A stretch of 64,000 bases of DNA from JANNUT01 sp046331425. Its GTDB lineage: Bacteria > Acidobacteriota > Polarisedimenticolia > J045. Below the pieces are notes generated by a model, which was given only the letters and a program-made list of their open reading frames with translations, had not been told where the DNA came from and did no database searches. Of this stretch, positions 24,007 through 34,064 are shown one piece after another. How positions within the stretch are numbered: the stretch's first letter is position 1; every line of letters starts with the position of its first letter. The stretch is from NCBI GenBank assembly GCA_046331425.1, contig JAXLQU010000017.1, positions 1 through 64,000 of the forward strand. Reading direction: 5' to 3'. The position numbers were made by a program, and so were the translations under genes.

Positions 24007-25958
24007 CTACAGACTCTGCGCCTCCAACTTTGGTGACCAATCGTGTCGTCCGCCTGTTGGAACGCTCGTTCCCGGTCAGAGCAGCGGCGCCGCTGACCTT
24101 CTGCAGGCGCTCTTGAGCGCGATGCACGAGCGCATCGCTTTCTGCGCAGTCGGTCGTAATCTTGACCCACTCTGCGATCGCTTCATTCGTCTTGCCTCGA
24201 GCTTGCAGGACCGTGCCCAAGTCCAAGCGCCCATCGCACGCAGTCAACGGCGGCACACCGCGCAGGTGAAAATCTGCGCGTCCATCGGTGATCGGGACAT
24301 CGGGGTTTGCGTCGATGAAGCGACGAAACCAAGATCTCTGCATCTGCGAATCGTCCGGTAAGAGCCAAGCACCGCGCGATCGATCGCGTGGCTGCGTTGC
24401 GCCAGTCTGCGGCGAGTCGGCGGTCTTCGTAGACCACCTCGTAGTGCGCCATCGCTTCGTCGCATCGATTGGACAAGCGCAGGGAATCTCCGGAGACGGA
24501 TCTGGGCGAACGGGTCGTGAGGCTCGTCCGACACCGCTTTTTTCGCGCCATTTCAGAGCCTTCGCTTCGATTTGGCCTCGCGCTCCGCGACATCCGCAAG
24601 GTTCAGTGCGTCCGAGGGTGGCAACCGCGGGTCGACCGGGATCGTCACGCTGCCAACAAGAACCACGATCGTTCCGGTGACCACCGCAGCGAGTCCGCGG
24701 GATCGTCGCCACTGGACCCAACCGGCAGCCGCAACAGGCAACAGCAGCAAAACGATCGGCAACCGATATCGAGCCGTATTGAAAAACAGTACGGGCACAA
24801 TCGCCCAACTCAGCGCCAGCAAACAGCAAGCCAACGGACCGCCGGGGAACACGCCTCCATGCGAATACCAATCCGACGGCAATCAATGGAGCGGCCCATC
24901 CGAAGGGTGCACCCCACCATCGCCCTTGCCACACCAGCAGCGCCAGCACGGGCGAGTAGGTGCGCGCCTCGTCGATGCGTTGGTTGTTGGGAATCTCATA
25001 GTCGGTCAGCAGCAGCGCGCCTTCCGGCACATCCGCTGTATCACGCGCCGGGCTCCGCTTGAAACATCAGTCGTGTCTGATGAAGGAAGAACCGTTGATG
25101 ATCGGCGCGTACGGTTCCACCCATCAGGGGCGGGGCGTAGTAGAGCCTCATCCACGCCAGGTCCGGATGCCATTGTCCCGACGTCTGGTCGAACCCGGCA
25201 TCGTTACCCATGAACAGGTTGATGCCGCCGTTCCACGAGATCAGCACAGGATCGTGTTCGAGGATTGCATTGCGAGTGGTCACCGGTGCGATCGTCAACA
25301 CGCCTGGCACCAACACCAGCGCCATGGCACGGAGCCGGCTAAGTTGCTGCCAGTCCGCATGAAATGTCTTCCCCGCCGCCCACGCTGTCACCATAAGGAG
25401 AGCGACCAATCCTTCACCGCGTGTGATGGTGAGCAGCCCGAGCAGTACTCCCGCAGCAGCCAACCACCGATCCGGTGCTACGCTGCGCGCCGCCTCGTCA
25501 AGAACGGAGGCGGTTCCCAACATCAACAGCGCTGTGATCGCTGGCTGCAAGAGGGTGGTGTCGTAGTAGATCGAGGTGCCATAGACCGCGGCGACAATGC
25601 CTGCCAACCAAGAGGCTCGAGGACCAGCCCACTTCCCCGCCAGCCGCGCGAGCAGGGCGACCGCCGCAGATCCCATCACGACATTCAAGACACGCCCTGC
25701 GACAACTCCGCCCGGATCGCCAAACACCGCACGAACCACGGCAAGGACGTAGGAGTAGAACGGCCCTTTGTAGAAGGCACCCTCTCCGCTCAGGAGCCAA
25801 CCGTCCTGCAAGATGCGGCGCGCTTCATCCCAATGAAACCAAGCATCGACAACTGGCTTGGTGAAGAGCGGGTCGTTGATCGCCAGGAACGCAAGGTGAA
25901 CCAGCCGGATCGCCGCCGCCACGAGGGCCGGAACGATCCAGGCTTCACGCCCCTTCAT
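23933..25958 (-). pseudogene. GT39-like membrane glycosyltransferase with TPR tail, multiply frameshifted
   Basis: The first part (25041-25958) is a good membrane protein start: WIVPALVAAAIRLVHLAFLA, then a luminal loop with FHWDEARRIL and FYKGPFYSYVLA, and NGGINLFMGND. The frame then breaks near 25041; the protein continues as EIPNNQRIDEARTYSPVLALL in a second frame, FNTARYRLPIVLLLLPVAAA (to 24556) in a third, CDEAMAHYEVVYEDRRLAADW in the first again, and TNEAIAEWVKITTDCAESDA in the second. This is the layout of the intact paralogue at 54957-56723 (glycosyltransferase 39-type plus TPR). At least four frameshifts and some missing residues make it a decayed copy. The exact 3' end is uncertain. 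Confidence 0.7.
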
Positions 25959-26052
25959 CCACTGGCGCACGCCAATCCTCCGCTGGTGATGGACCCGGGA
26001 TTCTCCGCTGGCTGTTGGGGACACGCCATCACTCTTGCTTCGCGATTTCAAG

Positions 26053-27114
26053 ATGCATAGACCAGTCTCGAACCCGAAGAGCCCCTGGGACACGACTCAT
26101 GTCGAGTGGCTCGGCGAACCTCCGCCAGCACGGCTTGAGGTTTTCGAAGAACAGGCCCGATCGATCTTGACGGCCAACGACAGTCCCGACCTTCCGATGC
26201 GTTGGAGCATCAATCCGTACCGCGGTTGCTTTCATGCCTGCGCCTATTGCTACGCTCGCCGCTCCCACCAGTATCTAGGCTTTGGAGCCGGCACCGATTT
26301 CGAACGAAAGATCGTGGTCAAGATCAACGCTGCCGATCGGCTGCGTCAGCAACTTCGCAGCACACGTTGGGACGGGAGCCCAGTGCTGGTCTCCGGAAAT
26401 ACCGATTGCTATCAGCCGTTGGAAGCGGTGTACGGATTGACCCGCGCATGCCTTTGTGTGTTTGACGAGTTCGACAACCCGGTAGTGATCATCACCAAGG
26501 GCGCGTTGATCAGGCGCGATCTCGATGTTCTCATCCGGCTCGCTCGCCGTGACCGAGTGCAGGTCTTCATGAGTGTGGCGTTTGCGAGCGATGCGATGGC
26601 TCGCGCTGTCGAGCCTTTCGCGCCGTCGCCAACCCTCCGCTTCGAAACGCTGCGCCGGCTTAGTGATGCGGGTGTGCCGTGCGGTGTTTCGCTTGCTCCA
26701 TGCATTCCCGGGCTGAATGAAAGTGAAATCCCACAGGTGCTGCAGCGTGCCAAAGACGCCGGAGCGCGGTGGGCCTTCCTGACCTTGGTCCGCCTGTCCG
26801 GAGAAGTCGCTTCCGTGTTTTCAGATCGCCTCGCTGAGGCATTCCCGGAGCGCGCTGCCAAGGTTCTCTCGGCAATTCGTCAGCTAAGAGGCGGCCGCCT
26901 CAACGAGTCCGAATTCGGTGCGCGAATGAAGGGCGTCGGCCCGCGTTGGGATGTTGTCGCACGCCTGTTCGAGTTGCATCGTCGCCGGCTTGGCATAGAG
27001 GAGCGACCGCCCACGTTGCCGGTCGCCCGCCATGCGTCGCGCCATGCTCAACAGGGCCGGCTGTTCGACGCGCCTCCAACGCGAGCGATCAAGCGACGAC
27101 CCGGATCTGTCTGA
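26053..27114 (+). CDS. Radical SAM protein, PA0069-type
   Basis: Encodes 353 residues from the ATG at 26053; a TTG at 26035 is an alternative. The radical SAM cluster motif is C59-x3-C63-x2-C66 in YRGCFHACAYCYARRSH. SINPYRG and SGNTDCYQPLE are typical of the subfamily annotated as PA0069 or DNA repair photolyase-like radical SAM proteins, often misnamed as spore photoproduct lyase. Reductive cleavage of S-adenosylmethionine is expected; the substrate is not known. The C-terminus is basic. It is a single gene, with 94 bases between it and the divergent decayed glycosyltransferase. Confidence 0.88.
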   Translation: MHRPVSNPKSPWDTTHVEWLGEPPPARLEVFEEQARSILTANDSPDLPMRWSINPYRGCFHACAYCYARRSHQYLGFGAGTDFERKIVVKINAADRLRQQLRSTRWDGSPVLVSGNTDCYQPLEAVYGLTRACLCVFDEFDNPVVIITKGALIRRDLDVLIRLARRDRVQVFMSVAFASDAMARAVEPFAPSPTLRFETLRRLSDAGVPCGVSLAPCIPGLNESEIPQVLQRAKDAGARWAFLTLVRLSGEVASVFSDRLAEAFPERAAKVLSAIRQLRGGRLNESEFGARMKGVGPRWDVVARLFELHRRRLGIEERPPTLPVARHASRHAQQGRLFDAPPTRAIKRRPGSV

Positions 27115-27297
27115 GGACCGGTCGACGGAATGTCCGACCGAGATCGCGTTGATCGAGAGATCTGTTGAAGCCGCACCGGATCTTGGGCACGTGGTTCGTG
27201 AGCTCGCCGACCTCACCACGATGCGAGCGATCGCGGCCGAGTGAGACTGTCGCCCTGCTGATTTCTGGGGCTGATCGCACCGTCTCTTGCTCGGGTC

Positions 27298-27303
27298 TAG
27301 ACT
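27298..27303 (+). promoter_or_regulatory. -10 box giving a possible leaderless transcript
   Basis: TAGACT lies eight bases before the ATG of the VWA-like gene, and no Shine-Dalgarno precedes that ATG. No convincing -35 is seen. Confidence 0.3.
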
Positions 27304-27311
27304 CCCGCGTC

Positions 27312-29075
27312 ATGAGATCCCATCGATTGCCCTGGCTCGTGGTCGCGCTACTCCATGTCGGCGTTAGCGCACAGTCCCAATCACCCGCACCCGAGACCGG
27401 TGTCGTCCCGACCGGGGAGGCGGAGGAGGTCACCGTCCGCCTCGGCGAGGTACAGATTCTGGTCACGGACAAAGACGGCAAAGCGATCCGCGACCTGAAG
27501 GTCGATGAGATCGAGGTCAGAGAAGCCGGCGAAAAACGCCGCATCCAGTCACTCGAACCGTTCGCGACGCGCGACATCTCATCTCAGGTCCTCCCTCAAC
27601 CCACACCCTTGGTCGGTCAGGAAACCGCGCCGTCCTCAGACCCGGTCGTCGTACTGCCACCGCCTCCAATTCGTCGGATCGTCTTTTTGTTCGATGCCTT
27701 CAACAGCCGCACACCCGATCGCGCCAAATGGGTCGAAGCCGCTCGTCAATGGGTCAAGTCCGAGATGCGCGCGGACGACGTGCTGTCCGTCGCGTATGTG
27801 TCACGCGGTGAAGTGCGGATCGTGCTTCCATGGACCTCTGAACGCATCTTGATCGAAACCACGCTCTCCAACAGTTCGTTTCTCGACTCGATCGACTACT
27901 ACGACTCGGTCGGCGAGATGAAGTTGCTGATGAGTGATCTGGAGACTTGCGATAACTCATACGATCAGGCGAACTGCGCGAGAAACGCTGCGCAACCGTA
28001 CATCTTCGAATGGCGTACGCGAGCCGAAACCACGATCGCCGCGCTCAAACGCTTCGCGGGCTCAATGCTGGCGATTCCGGGCCGCAAGGCTGTGCTGTAC
28101 ATGAGCGACGGTGTGGTTCAGGACGCCGGTGAGATGGCGTTGATGGCGGTACTCGGAAAGTACGGAACCGACAGGATCGATGTTTCGCGATTGCGCAGCA
28201 CATTGCAGCGCAATGTCTATCAAGAGATCCAAGCGCTGAATCGTATTTCGAGCGGTTCAGATGTCACCTTCTTCACATTCGATACCAGGCCTTCGAGTCG
28301 GGCGGAGGTGGCGGGCTCCGCCGAACAACGCGAGTACCTGAGCGAACGAATGGTGGCCGATCCATTCCAAGCGATGTTCACCGGGACGCGCGGCATGCTT
28401 GATTCCGTCGCGATTGGGACCGGCGGTCGTTCCTATCACGGTCCACAGATACTCAAGAGCCTACCGCAAGCGGCATCCGCCATCGAAGGGCTCTACACAC
28501 TTACTTTTTATCGAGACCCATCGGTTGGTAGCGATCCGAAACTCAAGATCAAGGTGAGCCGCAGAAACACCCTCGTTTCTTTTCCCGACAAGTTCGACCC
28601 TCGTCGCCACAAACCGTTGACATTGCCGCTCGAGCTCGCTGTCGGGAAGACGCGCCCCTATGAAGATCGCTGGCTAATGCCGGTGCTCATTCAACTGCCG
28701 CTCGCGCCGTTGCCCTTCAATCGCGATTCCGACACCAAGCAACATCAGTTACAGCTCGGGATCTACGGCGAGGCCGACGCACCCGAGGGGCGACGTGGCG
28801 GTGCTTCCTACGAACTAGTCAATGCGGCGCTCGATGATCGCCAATTCGATGAGCGCGTGGGCAAGTTCTTCACGCACACCCTCGAGATCAAAGTCGTGCC
28901 GGGCCCTTATCGGCTTCGAGTGCGGATCTCCGACTCGAACTCCAAGGTTTCTGCCGAGAGGGCGATCGACATCACCCTCCTCGCCGATGGCTCGGTCGTC
29001 CCGGGCATCCAAAAACTTGGACCGAACCAAGAAGGCGGACGGGAATCCGTCGCCCCCGTGTCACCCGGGCACTGA
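27312..29075 (+). CDS. Secreted VWA-like protein of the acidobacterial type
   Basis: Encodes 587 residues with a short signal peptide (WLVVALLHVGVSAQ). After an N-terminal beta domain (VRLGEVQILVTDKDGKAIRDLKVDEIEVREAGEKR) comes a von Willebrand A-like region, RRIVFLFDAFNSRTPDRAKW ... WVKSEMRADDVLSVAYVSRG, ending about residue 390; the usual MIDAS DxSxS is changed to DAFNS. The C-terminal 190 residues are beta-rich. This domain combination (VWFA-related, acidobacterial) is very common in Acidobacteriota and elsewhere rare. It probably acts in the periplasm or outer surface by protein binding. The following TPR and TonB genes are in the same orientation. Confidence 0.82.
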   Translation: MRSHRLPWLVVALLHVGVSAQSQSPAPETGVVPTGEAEEVTVRLGEVQILVTDKDGKAIRDLKVDEIEVREAGEKRRIQSLEPFATRDISSQVLPQPTPLVGQETAPSSDPVVVLPPPPIRRIVFLFDAFNSRTPDRAKWVEAARQWVKSEMRADDVLSVAYVSRGEVRIVLPWTSERILIETTLSNSSFLDSIDYYDSVGEMKLLMSDLETCDNSYDQANCARNAAQPYIFEWRTRAETTIAALKRFAGSMLAIPGRKAVLYMSDGVVQDAGEMALMAVLGKYGTDRIDVSRLRSTLQRNVYQEIQALNRISSGSDVTFFTFDTRPSSRAEVAGSAEQREYLSERMVADPFQAMFTGTRGMLDSVAIGTGGRSYHGPQILKSLPQAASAIEGLYTLTFYRDPSVGSDPKLKIKVSRRNTLVSFPDKFDPRRHKPLTLPLELAVGKTRPYEDRWLMPVLIQLPLAPLPFNRDSDTKQHQLQLGIYGEADAPEGRRGGASYELVNAALDDRQFDERVGKFFTHTLEIKVVPGPYRLRVRISDSNSKVSAERAIDITLLADGSVVPGIQKLGPNQEGGRESVAPVSPGH

Positions 29076-29101
29076 GTTCGGTTGTCAAACTACTGAAAAA
29101 T

Positions 29102-29175
29102 AGCGACTTACTGTTTACTCTGTTTGCGGCTCGAAACTTGCTAACAGTTCCGTTACAGAGTCGCTGTTTCGAGCC
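29102..29175 (+). repeat. Crossing inverted repeats in the leader of the TPR gene
   Basis: AGCGACT (29102-29108) is complementary to AGTCGCT (29159-29165), and GGCTCGAAAC (29128-29137) to GTTTCGAGCC (29166-29175), both without mismatch. The two pairings cross each other, as in a pseudoknot, and a small TAAC / GTTA pair (29142-29155) sits between. The region lies 51-124 bases before the start codon at 29226. Confidence 0.55.
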
Positions 29176-29225
29176 TATTTCCCCCGCACTCCTCGATGGG
29201 TGCGGCCGCACAAAGGGGATTGGTT

Positions 29226-30548
29226 GTGAGGAATCACAAATCGACTTCTCATCGCGGTTTCGGCGCTAGGCTCGCGCTCGGACTCGCACTCGCGACGCTC
29301 GTCGGTGGTCCCGCATTCGCTGAGGCAGTGATCAAGGTCCTTGTCCAGGATGCTGCTGGAAAGCCGGTGCCTGGAGCTGAGGTACGACTGATCCCCGCTA
29401 AAGACGATGGAAGTCCGAACACCGCCCTCACGCCGGTCAGCCTCAAGTCGGACAAGAAGGGGAAAGCGACATTCGGGTTCGTCAGGCCAGGCCGCTATGT
29501 CATGACGACCGCATCGGAAGGGATGGCTTTTGTCGCTGTCTCGATGAAGATGCGCGATCAGAACAACAAGGTTCCGCTGTTGCCGGACGGAACCCGCATT
29601 GAGGACTCTGGGGGCTCCGTCCCTTTCGAGAAGCAAGAGATTCAGGTCTCCTTCCCTTCCAAGGTGTTCAGCGTGGAGATCGTCGCAACCATGGGACAAC
29701 CGGTTGCCTCAACCCCTAGGGTTGAAGCGCCCGCTTCGGTTGCACCAGAGCAAGAAGCGTTGCGGCTCGCGAGCGCGCACATGACTGCAGGCCGGTTCGA
29801 AGACGGGATCGCAGCGGTCGACAAGGCGCTCGCCGAAAACCCGGGGCTGATTGAGGAGACGTCGGCAGCAATCGCCGTGAACTACCTCAAGGGATACGGA
29901 TTGGCGAATCTGGAACGCCCGAAGGAGGCGGAACCTTTCATCCGAGAGGCCGTGCGCCTCAGCCCCGACCTCCCGGGCGGGAACCGACTCTTGGCGCGAA
30001 CGCTTCTTGCGCAAGGCAAATGGACAGAGGCGGTCGACGCGCTGGATCTAGCCTTGGCGTCTGCCGGAGATGCGGCGGATCAACGAGGGCGGCTTTTGTA
30101 CTTGAAAGGTCAGGCACTAATTGAGTTGAAGAACGGTTCGGCGTCCGTTGCTGCTCTAGAGGAAGCACACAGTCTGCTTCCGGGTGATCAGGACGTCTTG
30201 ATTCAGTATGTGAATGCGCTCACGGTTGCGAATCGCAGCGCCGACGCTGATCAGGTGATGGCAGATGCCAATCTTCCGCCGCGCGAGGGGGCCGCGTTGC
30301 ATTACAACCTCGCTGTCGCCCTGATGGACTCCTCGAATTTCGATTCGGCAGTCAACCACCTCAACAAATCGCTCGAACTGAATCCAGGGATGGCCGACGC
30401 CTACAAATTGCTTGGACAGTGCTACCTCGCACTAGGGAAAAACGCAGACGCAATCAAGTCGTTCGAGGCCTACCTCGCTGGCGCACCGAATGCCGACGAT
30501 GCCTCGACTATCAAGCAGGTCATCAACGCGGTGAAGACTAAGAAATGA
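29226..30548 (+). CDS. Exported protein with regulatory-like domain and TPR repeats
   Basis: Encodes 440 residues from the GTG at 29226, chosen because AAAGGGGA lies just upstream; an in-frame ATG at 29196 is possible. A signal peptide (LALGLALATLVGGPAFAE) leads to a carboxypeptidase-regulatory-like beta domain (IKVLVQDAAGKPVPGAEVRLIPAKDD, then GKATFGFVRPGRYVMTTASEG). Residues about 190-435 are TPR repeats, e.g. MTAGRFEDGIAAVDKALAEN, GKWTEAVDALDLALASAGD, SSNFDSAVNHLNKSLELNPG and GKNADAIKSFEAYLAGAPN. It precedes the TonB receptor pair and probably takes part in outer-envelope protein interactions. Confidence 0.8.
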   Translation: MRNHKSTSHRGFGARLALGLALATLVGGPAFAEAVIKVLVQDAAGKPVPGAEVRLIPAKDDGSPNTALTPVSLKSDKKGKATFGFVRPGRYVMTTASEGMAFVAVSMKMRDQNNKVPLLPDGTRIEDSGGSVPFEKQEIQVSFPSKVFSVEIVATMGQPVASTPRVEAPASVAPEQEALRLASAHMTAGRFEDGIAAVDKALAENPGLIEETSAAIAVNYLKGYGLANLERPKEAEPFIREAVRLSPDLPGGNRLLARTLLAQGKWTEAVDALDLALASAGDAADQRGRLLYLKGQALIELKNGSASVAALEEAHSLLPGDQDVLIQYVNALTVANRSADADQVMADANLPPREGAALHYNLAVALMDSSNFDSAVNHLNKSLELNPGMADAYKLLGQCYLALGKNADAIKSFEAYLAGAPNADDASTIKQVINAVKTKK

Positions 30549-30689
30549 GGGTTCGCCGCGATTCGTTTGTTGTGCTGCTTTTGCAGTGAGAGTTCTTGCG
30601 CAGGACCTGGAGCGCTCCCGCCACGGACGGTCCGGGAAATTTATCTCACCCTGGTCGGTTCAGCCGATCAATGGAGAGGAGGGTCAGGT

Positions 30690-33600
30690 ATGAGAAAAGC
30701 GATGTGGCTCATCGCCGTGATCGCAACCCTCGCCTTCTCGTTTGTGGCGCTAGCTCAGCAGCCGACCACCGGTAAGTTGCGCGGTGTTGTCGGTGATCGC
30801 GATGGGAAAGCGCTACCGGGGGCGACGGTCATTGTCACGGGTCCGAATGGTGAACGTGGAATCCAGACGGACGAAAACGGCAACTTCGAGTTGCCCTTCC
30901 TGTCAACGGGAAAGTACCGGGTGAAGGTCGAATTGGCAGGCTTCGCCACGATCGAAATCCCGGGAGTCGAGATCAACGCCGGTCAGACCACGCGTCTGCC
31001 GATCACGTTGCTTGCCGGCCAGGAAGAAGAAGTCAACGTCACGGCACAACCAGTCATCGATGCCAAACGGACAGAGGTCGCTACGACGTTCTCCGCGAAA
31101 GAGACCGTCGAGACGCTCCCGGTTGGCCGCAACTTCACTGACGTCGTCGGTTTCGCTCCGGGTGTTGTCGACGGCGGCCTCACTGGGGACGGCAACTACT
31201 CCATCGGTGGAGCGTCGGGCCTGGAGAATTCGTACATCATCGATGGCGTCAACATCACCGATTCGGGCTACGGCGGTGTCGGGAGCTACAGCATCGTCTA
31301 CGGCTCGCTCGGCACCGGAATCACCAGCCAGTTCCTCGAGGAAGTACAGATCAAGACGGGCGGGTTCGAGGCCGAATACGGCCAAGCCCTGGGCGGCATC
31401 GTCGCCGGAACCCTCAAATCAGGAACCAATGACTTCGGAGGTTCGGCTTCCGTCTACGTTGCTCCGTCTTCGTGGGAGGCAAATGGCAAGGATGTCGAAT
31501 TGCCTTCGGGTGCGTTCAATATCCATGAGCGACAGGAAACCGATCTCGGCGTGAGTCTAGGCGGCCCGATCGTCAAGGATCGGCTGTTTTGGTTCGCGGG
31601 CTACAATCCAACCGAGACACAGTTTGAAACCTTCGCACCCTTTGTCTCGAACCCGCTTACGGACAGCGACCCGAGTGCATCGGCAACCTACCCCGATAGC
31701 CAGGTCTACCCCTCTGCAGGTCGAGGCAAAGAAATCAAGCGCTCCCGAGACAACTACTTCGGAAAACTCAACTGGGTAATCTCGCCGAACCATCGTGTCG
31801 ACTTCACCGCCTTTGGCGATCCGAGCGACGGCGATGGTCGCTCCGGTGCGACAGCCGGCCGGTTCATCATGAACGGCACAAATACAGGTGGACCAGTATC
31901 CAAAGTCGCGGCGTTCTCGGGTGATGCTCGCCGTTCGAACCTGAATTTCGGCGCGGATCAGCAGTCGATCAAGTACAACGGGCTGTTCGGCGGTGAGTGG
32001 TTCTTGGAAGGTCAGGTTAATCACCGCAAGAACGAGTTCACAGAAGACTCGATCGTCGACGACTATGCATACACCGACAACCGGATCGTCCGCGAGCAGT
32101 TCTTCTCGTTCCCGCAGACACTCACGAATTCTGTGTTCCCGACTGCCGGCGGCGCCGGCTTCATCGGGTCCACTTCGGACGAGACTTGGGACTATTCCGC
32201 CAAGCTAAGCAAGACTTTCGGCGGGCATGAACTCAAGGCTGGCCTCCAGTACTACGACCTGGAGTACCTGCAGCCGAGCATCTACTCCGGCCCCACGTTC
32301 ACAATAAATGTCCCAGGCAGCGCATTCGACACAACCGGGACGCTTTCCTTGCCGACCACCAGTGGTGGATTGGTCCAGGTCCGCGGCGGTATTCCTGGCT
32401 GCACGATCTGTACGTTCTCCGTTGGTAGCCCGCTCTACAGAGTCACGCGTGCTCGCTTCACACAATCCGACACACCAGTAAAGGGTACTGAGCAAGCGAT
32501 CTTCTTGCAGGACACCTGGTCGATCAACGACAAGTGGGTCGTCAAGCTCGGCGTTCGCACCACGAGTCAGGAACTGAAGGGATCCGGAAGCTTCACCATT
32601 GGTGCCAAGCAATTCGATCCGAATACCTTCAAGTTCAAGACCGAGTTTTCCCCGCGCGTGGGCGTCAGTTTCGACCCGAGCGCGAATGGAAAGACCAAGA
32701 TCTACCTCAACTACGCACGGTACTTCGAGCGCGTCCCGGCCGATCTCGCGGTTCGTCAGTTCTCTAACGAAGTCGGCGTGAGTCGCGCCAGCTTCACCGA
32801 CCCGGACCTGACACGTCAGACCGGCGGCGTGACGATCCAGGGCGCCTCCGAAGGTGTCGTCTGCGGTCAGCCTGGTACGGAGAGACTCTGCACTGGCAAG
32901 TCGCGCCTTCCCTATCAGGACGAGATCGTCATTGGTTGGCAGCAGCAGCTCCGCCCGGACCTGTCGATGGAAGTGCGTGGGTTCTATCGCGATCAGGGCC
33001 GCATCCTGGAAGACACGCAGTTCGCAAGCGTGGAAGAAGTACAGAACTACTACTATTCCAAGGACTACGACGGTGACGGCACCGTTGGTAACAGCAACGC
33101 CGACACGCCGTATCCTGGTTTCGGTGCTGCTCCCTTCGGCGCTTACGTTCTGGCCAACCCGGGCGAGAACACCGGGAACGTCTTCGGTTCTCCGAAACGT
33201 GAGTACAAGGCTGTTGAGTTCACACTCAACAAGCAACTGGCCGACAAGTGGGCCTTCCAAGCCAACTACAAATACAGCCGCCTGCGCGGTAACTACGAAG
33301 GATTGTTCCGCAACGACAACGGCCAGTCAGATCCCAACATCACCTCGTTGTTCGACTTCCCGGCCGTCGGCACTGATGGAGTGGTCAGCCGCGTGATGCG
33401 CGGGCAGTTCGAACCGGGACCACTCAACACGGATCGTCCTCACGTACTCAACCTGTTGGGAACCTACTTCTTCGACAACGGGTTGGAGATCGGCAGCATT
33501 CTGCAGTGGCAGTCGGGTACACCCCGCACTGCGCTGTTGGCGCATCCGCAATACCAGAACGCCGGCGAGATTCCGGGGCAGGACCCGGTTTACGTCTCTG

Positions 33601-33923
33601 CCGGTGAGACTTCTTGGATCGTCAGCAGTACGCCTCAGGCGGCAGAAGCCTATTTGTACGATTACACGGACGCACCCCGTGGCAGTCTGGGGCGCAATCC
33701 GGACTTCGTAACCTTGGATCTGCACTTGGGCTACAAGCGCGCGATCAAGGACACCTCATTGAAGGTGACCCTCGACGTCAACAACTTGTTCAACAACCAA
33801 GAAGCACAGGCGCTCAACGACAATGTCGAGTTGACCGCTGGAGTATTGGATCCGAACTTCAACAAGATCATTGGTTACCAACTGCCTCGCGCCATTCGAT
33901 TCGGCGTGATTTGGGACTTCTGA
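30690..33923 (+). CDS. Oar-like TonB-dependent receptor, copy 1
   Basis: Encodes 1077 residues with GGAGGG before the ATG. After a signal peptide (AVIATLAFSFVALAQQ) there is a carboxypeptidase-regulatory-like domain (GVVGDRDGKALPGATVIVTG ... NGNFELPFLSTGKYRVKVE), then the plug (TLPVGRNFTDVVGFAPGVVDG; YIIDGVNITDSGYGG; LEEVQIKTGGFEAEYGQALGG) and an outer-membrane beta barrel ending IRFGVIWDF with terminal Phe. These features are of the Oar/CarboxypepD-plug receptors common in Acidobacteriota and Myxococcota. A DYDGDGTVGN segment near residue 790 looks like a calcium-binding loop. Copy 2 follows. The ligand (peptide, saccharide or metal chelate) is unknown. Confidence 0.92.
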   Translation: MRKAMWLIAVIATLAFSFVALAQQPTTGKLRGVVGDRDGKALPGATVIVTGPNGERGIQTDENGNFELPFLSTGKYRVKVELAGFATIEIPGVEINAGQTTRLPITLLAGQEEEVNVTAQPVIDAKRTEVATTFSAKETVETLPVGRNFTDVVGFAPGVVDGGLTGDGNYSIGGASGLENSYIIDGVNITDSGYGGVGSYSIVYGSLGTGITSQFLEEVQIKTGGFEAEYGQALGGIVAGTLKSGTNDFGGSASVYVAPSSWEANGKDVELPSGAFNIHERQETDLGVSLGGPIVKDRLFWFAGYNPTETQFETFAPFVSNPLTDSDPSASATYPDSQVYPSAGRGKEIKRSRDNYFGKLNWVISPNHRVDFTAFGDPSDGDGRSGATAGRFIMNGTNTGGPVSKVAAFSGDARRSNLNFGADQQSIKYNGLFGGEWFLEGQVNHRKNEFTEDSIVDDYAYTDNRIVREQFFSFPQTLTNSVFPTAGGAGFIGSTSDETWDYSAKLSKTFGGHELKAGLQYYDLEYLQPSIYSGPTFTINVPGSAFDTTGTLSLPTTSGGLVQVRGGIPGCTICTFSVGSPLYRVTRARFTQSDTPVKGTEQAIFLQDTWSINDKWVVKLGVRTTSQELKGSGSFTIGAKQFDPNTFKFKTEFSPRVGVSFDPSANGKTKIYLNYARYFERVPADLAVRQFSNEVGVSRASFTDPDLTRQTGGVTIQGASEGVVCGQPGTERLCTGKSRLPYQDEIVIGWQQQLRPDLSMEVRGFYRDQGRILEDTQFASVEEVQNYYYSKDYDGDGTVGNSNADTPYPGFGAAPFGAYVLANPGENTGNVFGSPKREYKAVEFTLNKQLADKWAFQANYKYSRLRGNYEGLFRNDNGQSDPNITSLFDFPAVGTDGVVSRVMRGQFEPGPLNTDRPHVLNLLGTYFFDNGLEIGSILQWQSGTPRTALLAHPQYQNAGEIPGQDPVYVSAGETSWIVSSTPQAAEAYLYDYTDAPRGSLGRNPDFVTLDLHLGYKRAIKDTSLKVTLDVNNLFNNQEAQALNDNVELTAGVLDPNFNKIIGYQLPRAIRFGVIWDF

Positions 33924-33953
33924 TCGATCTAGGTTTCAGGTCTTGATCGGCAA

Positions 33954-33982
33954 GGGCCCCCGGAGATCGGGGGCCCTTTTTT
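33954..33982 (+). terminator. Rho-independent terminator after TonB receptor copy 1
   Basis: An 8-bp stem GGGCCCCC / GGGGGCCC with a 7-base loop is followed by TTTTTT. Confidence 0.9.
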
Positions 33983-34051
33983 GTTTACGGCTCTGATACA
34001 TCGGAACCGATCGAGTCGCCTGCTCGCGGGGGCCAACAGTCGCGGCCTGTT

Positions 34052-34064
34052 GTAAATCATTTAC
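34052..34064 (+). promoter_or_regulatory. Palindromic operator-like site
   Basis: GTAAAT-C-ATTTAC, a perfect 6-bp inverted repeat around one base, in an AT-rich patch within otherwise GC-rich DNA, 300 bases before TonB receptor copy 2. Confidence 0.4.

Noticed and set aside
25041..25043. The TGA in the glycosyltransferase as another Sec codon
   Set aside because: After it the protein continues in a different frame, not in the same frame, and no redox motif is present; it is a frameshift, not recoding.
29076..29225. A small gene in the gap before the TPR gene
   Set aside because: No frame of useful length; the space is occupied by the inverted repeats.
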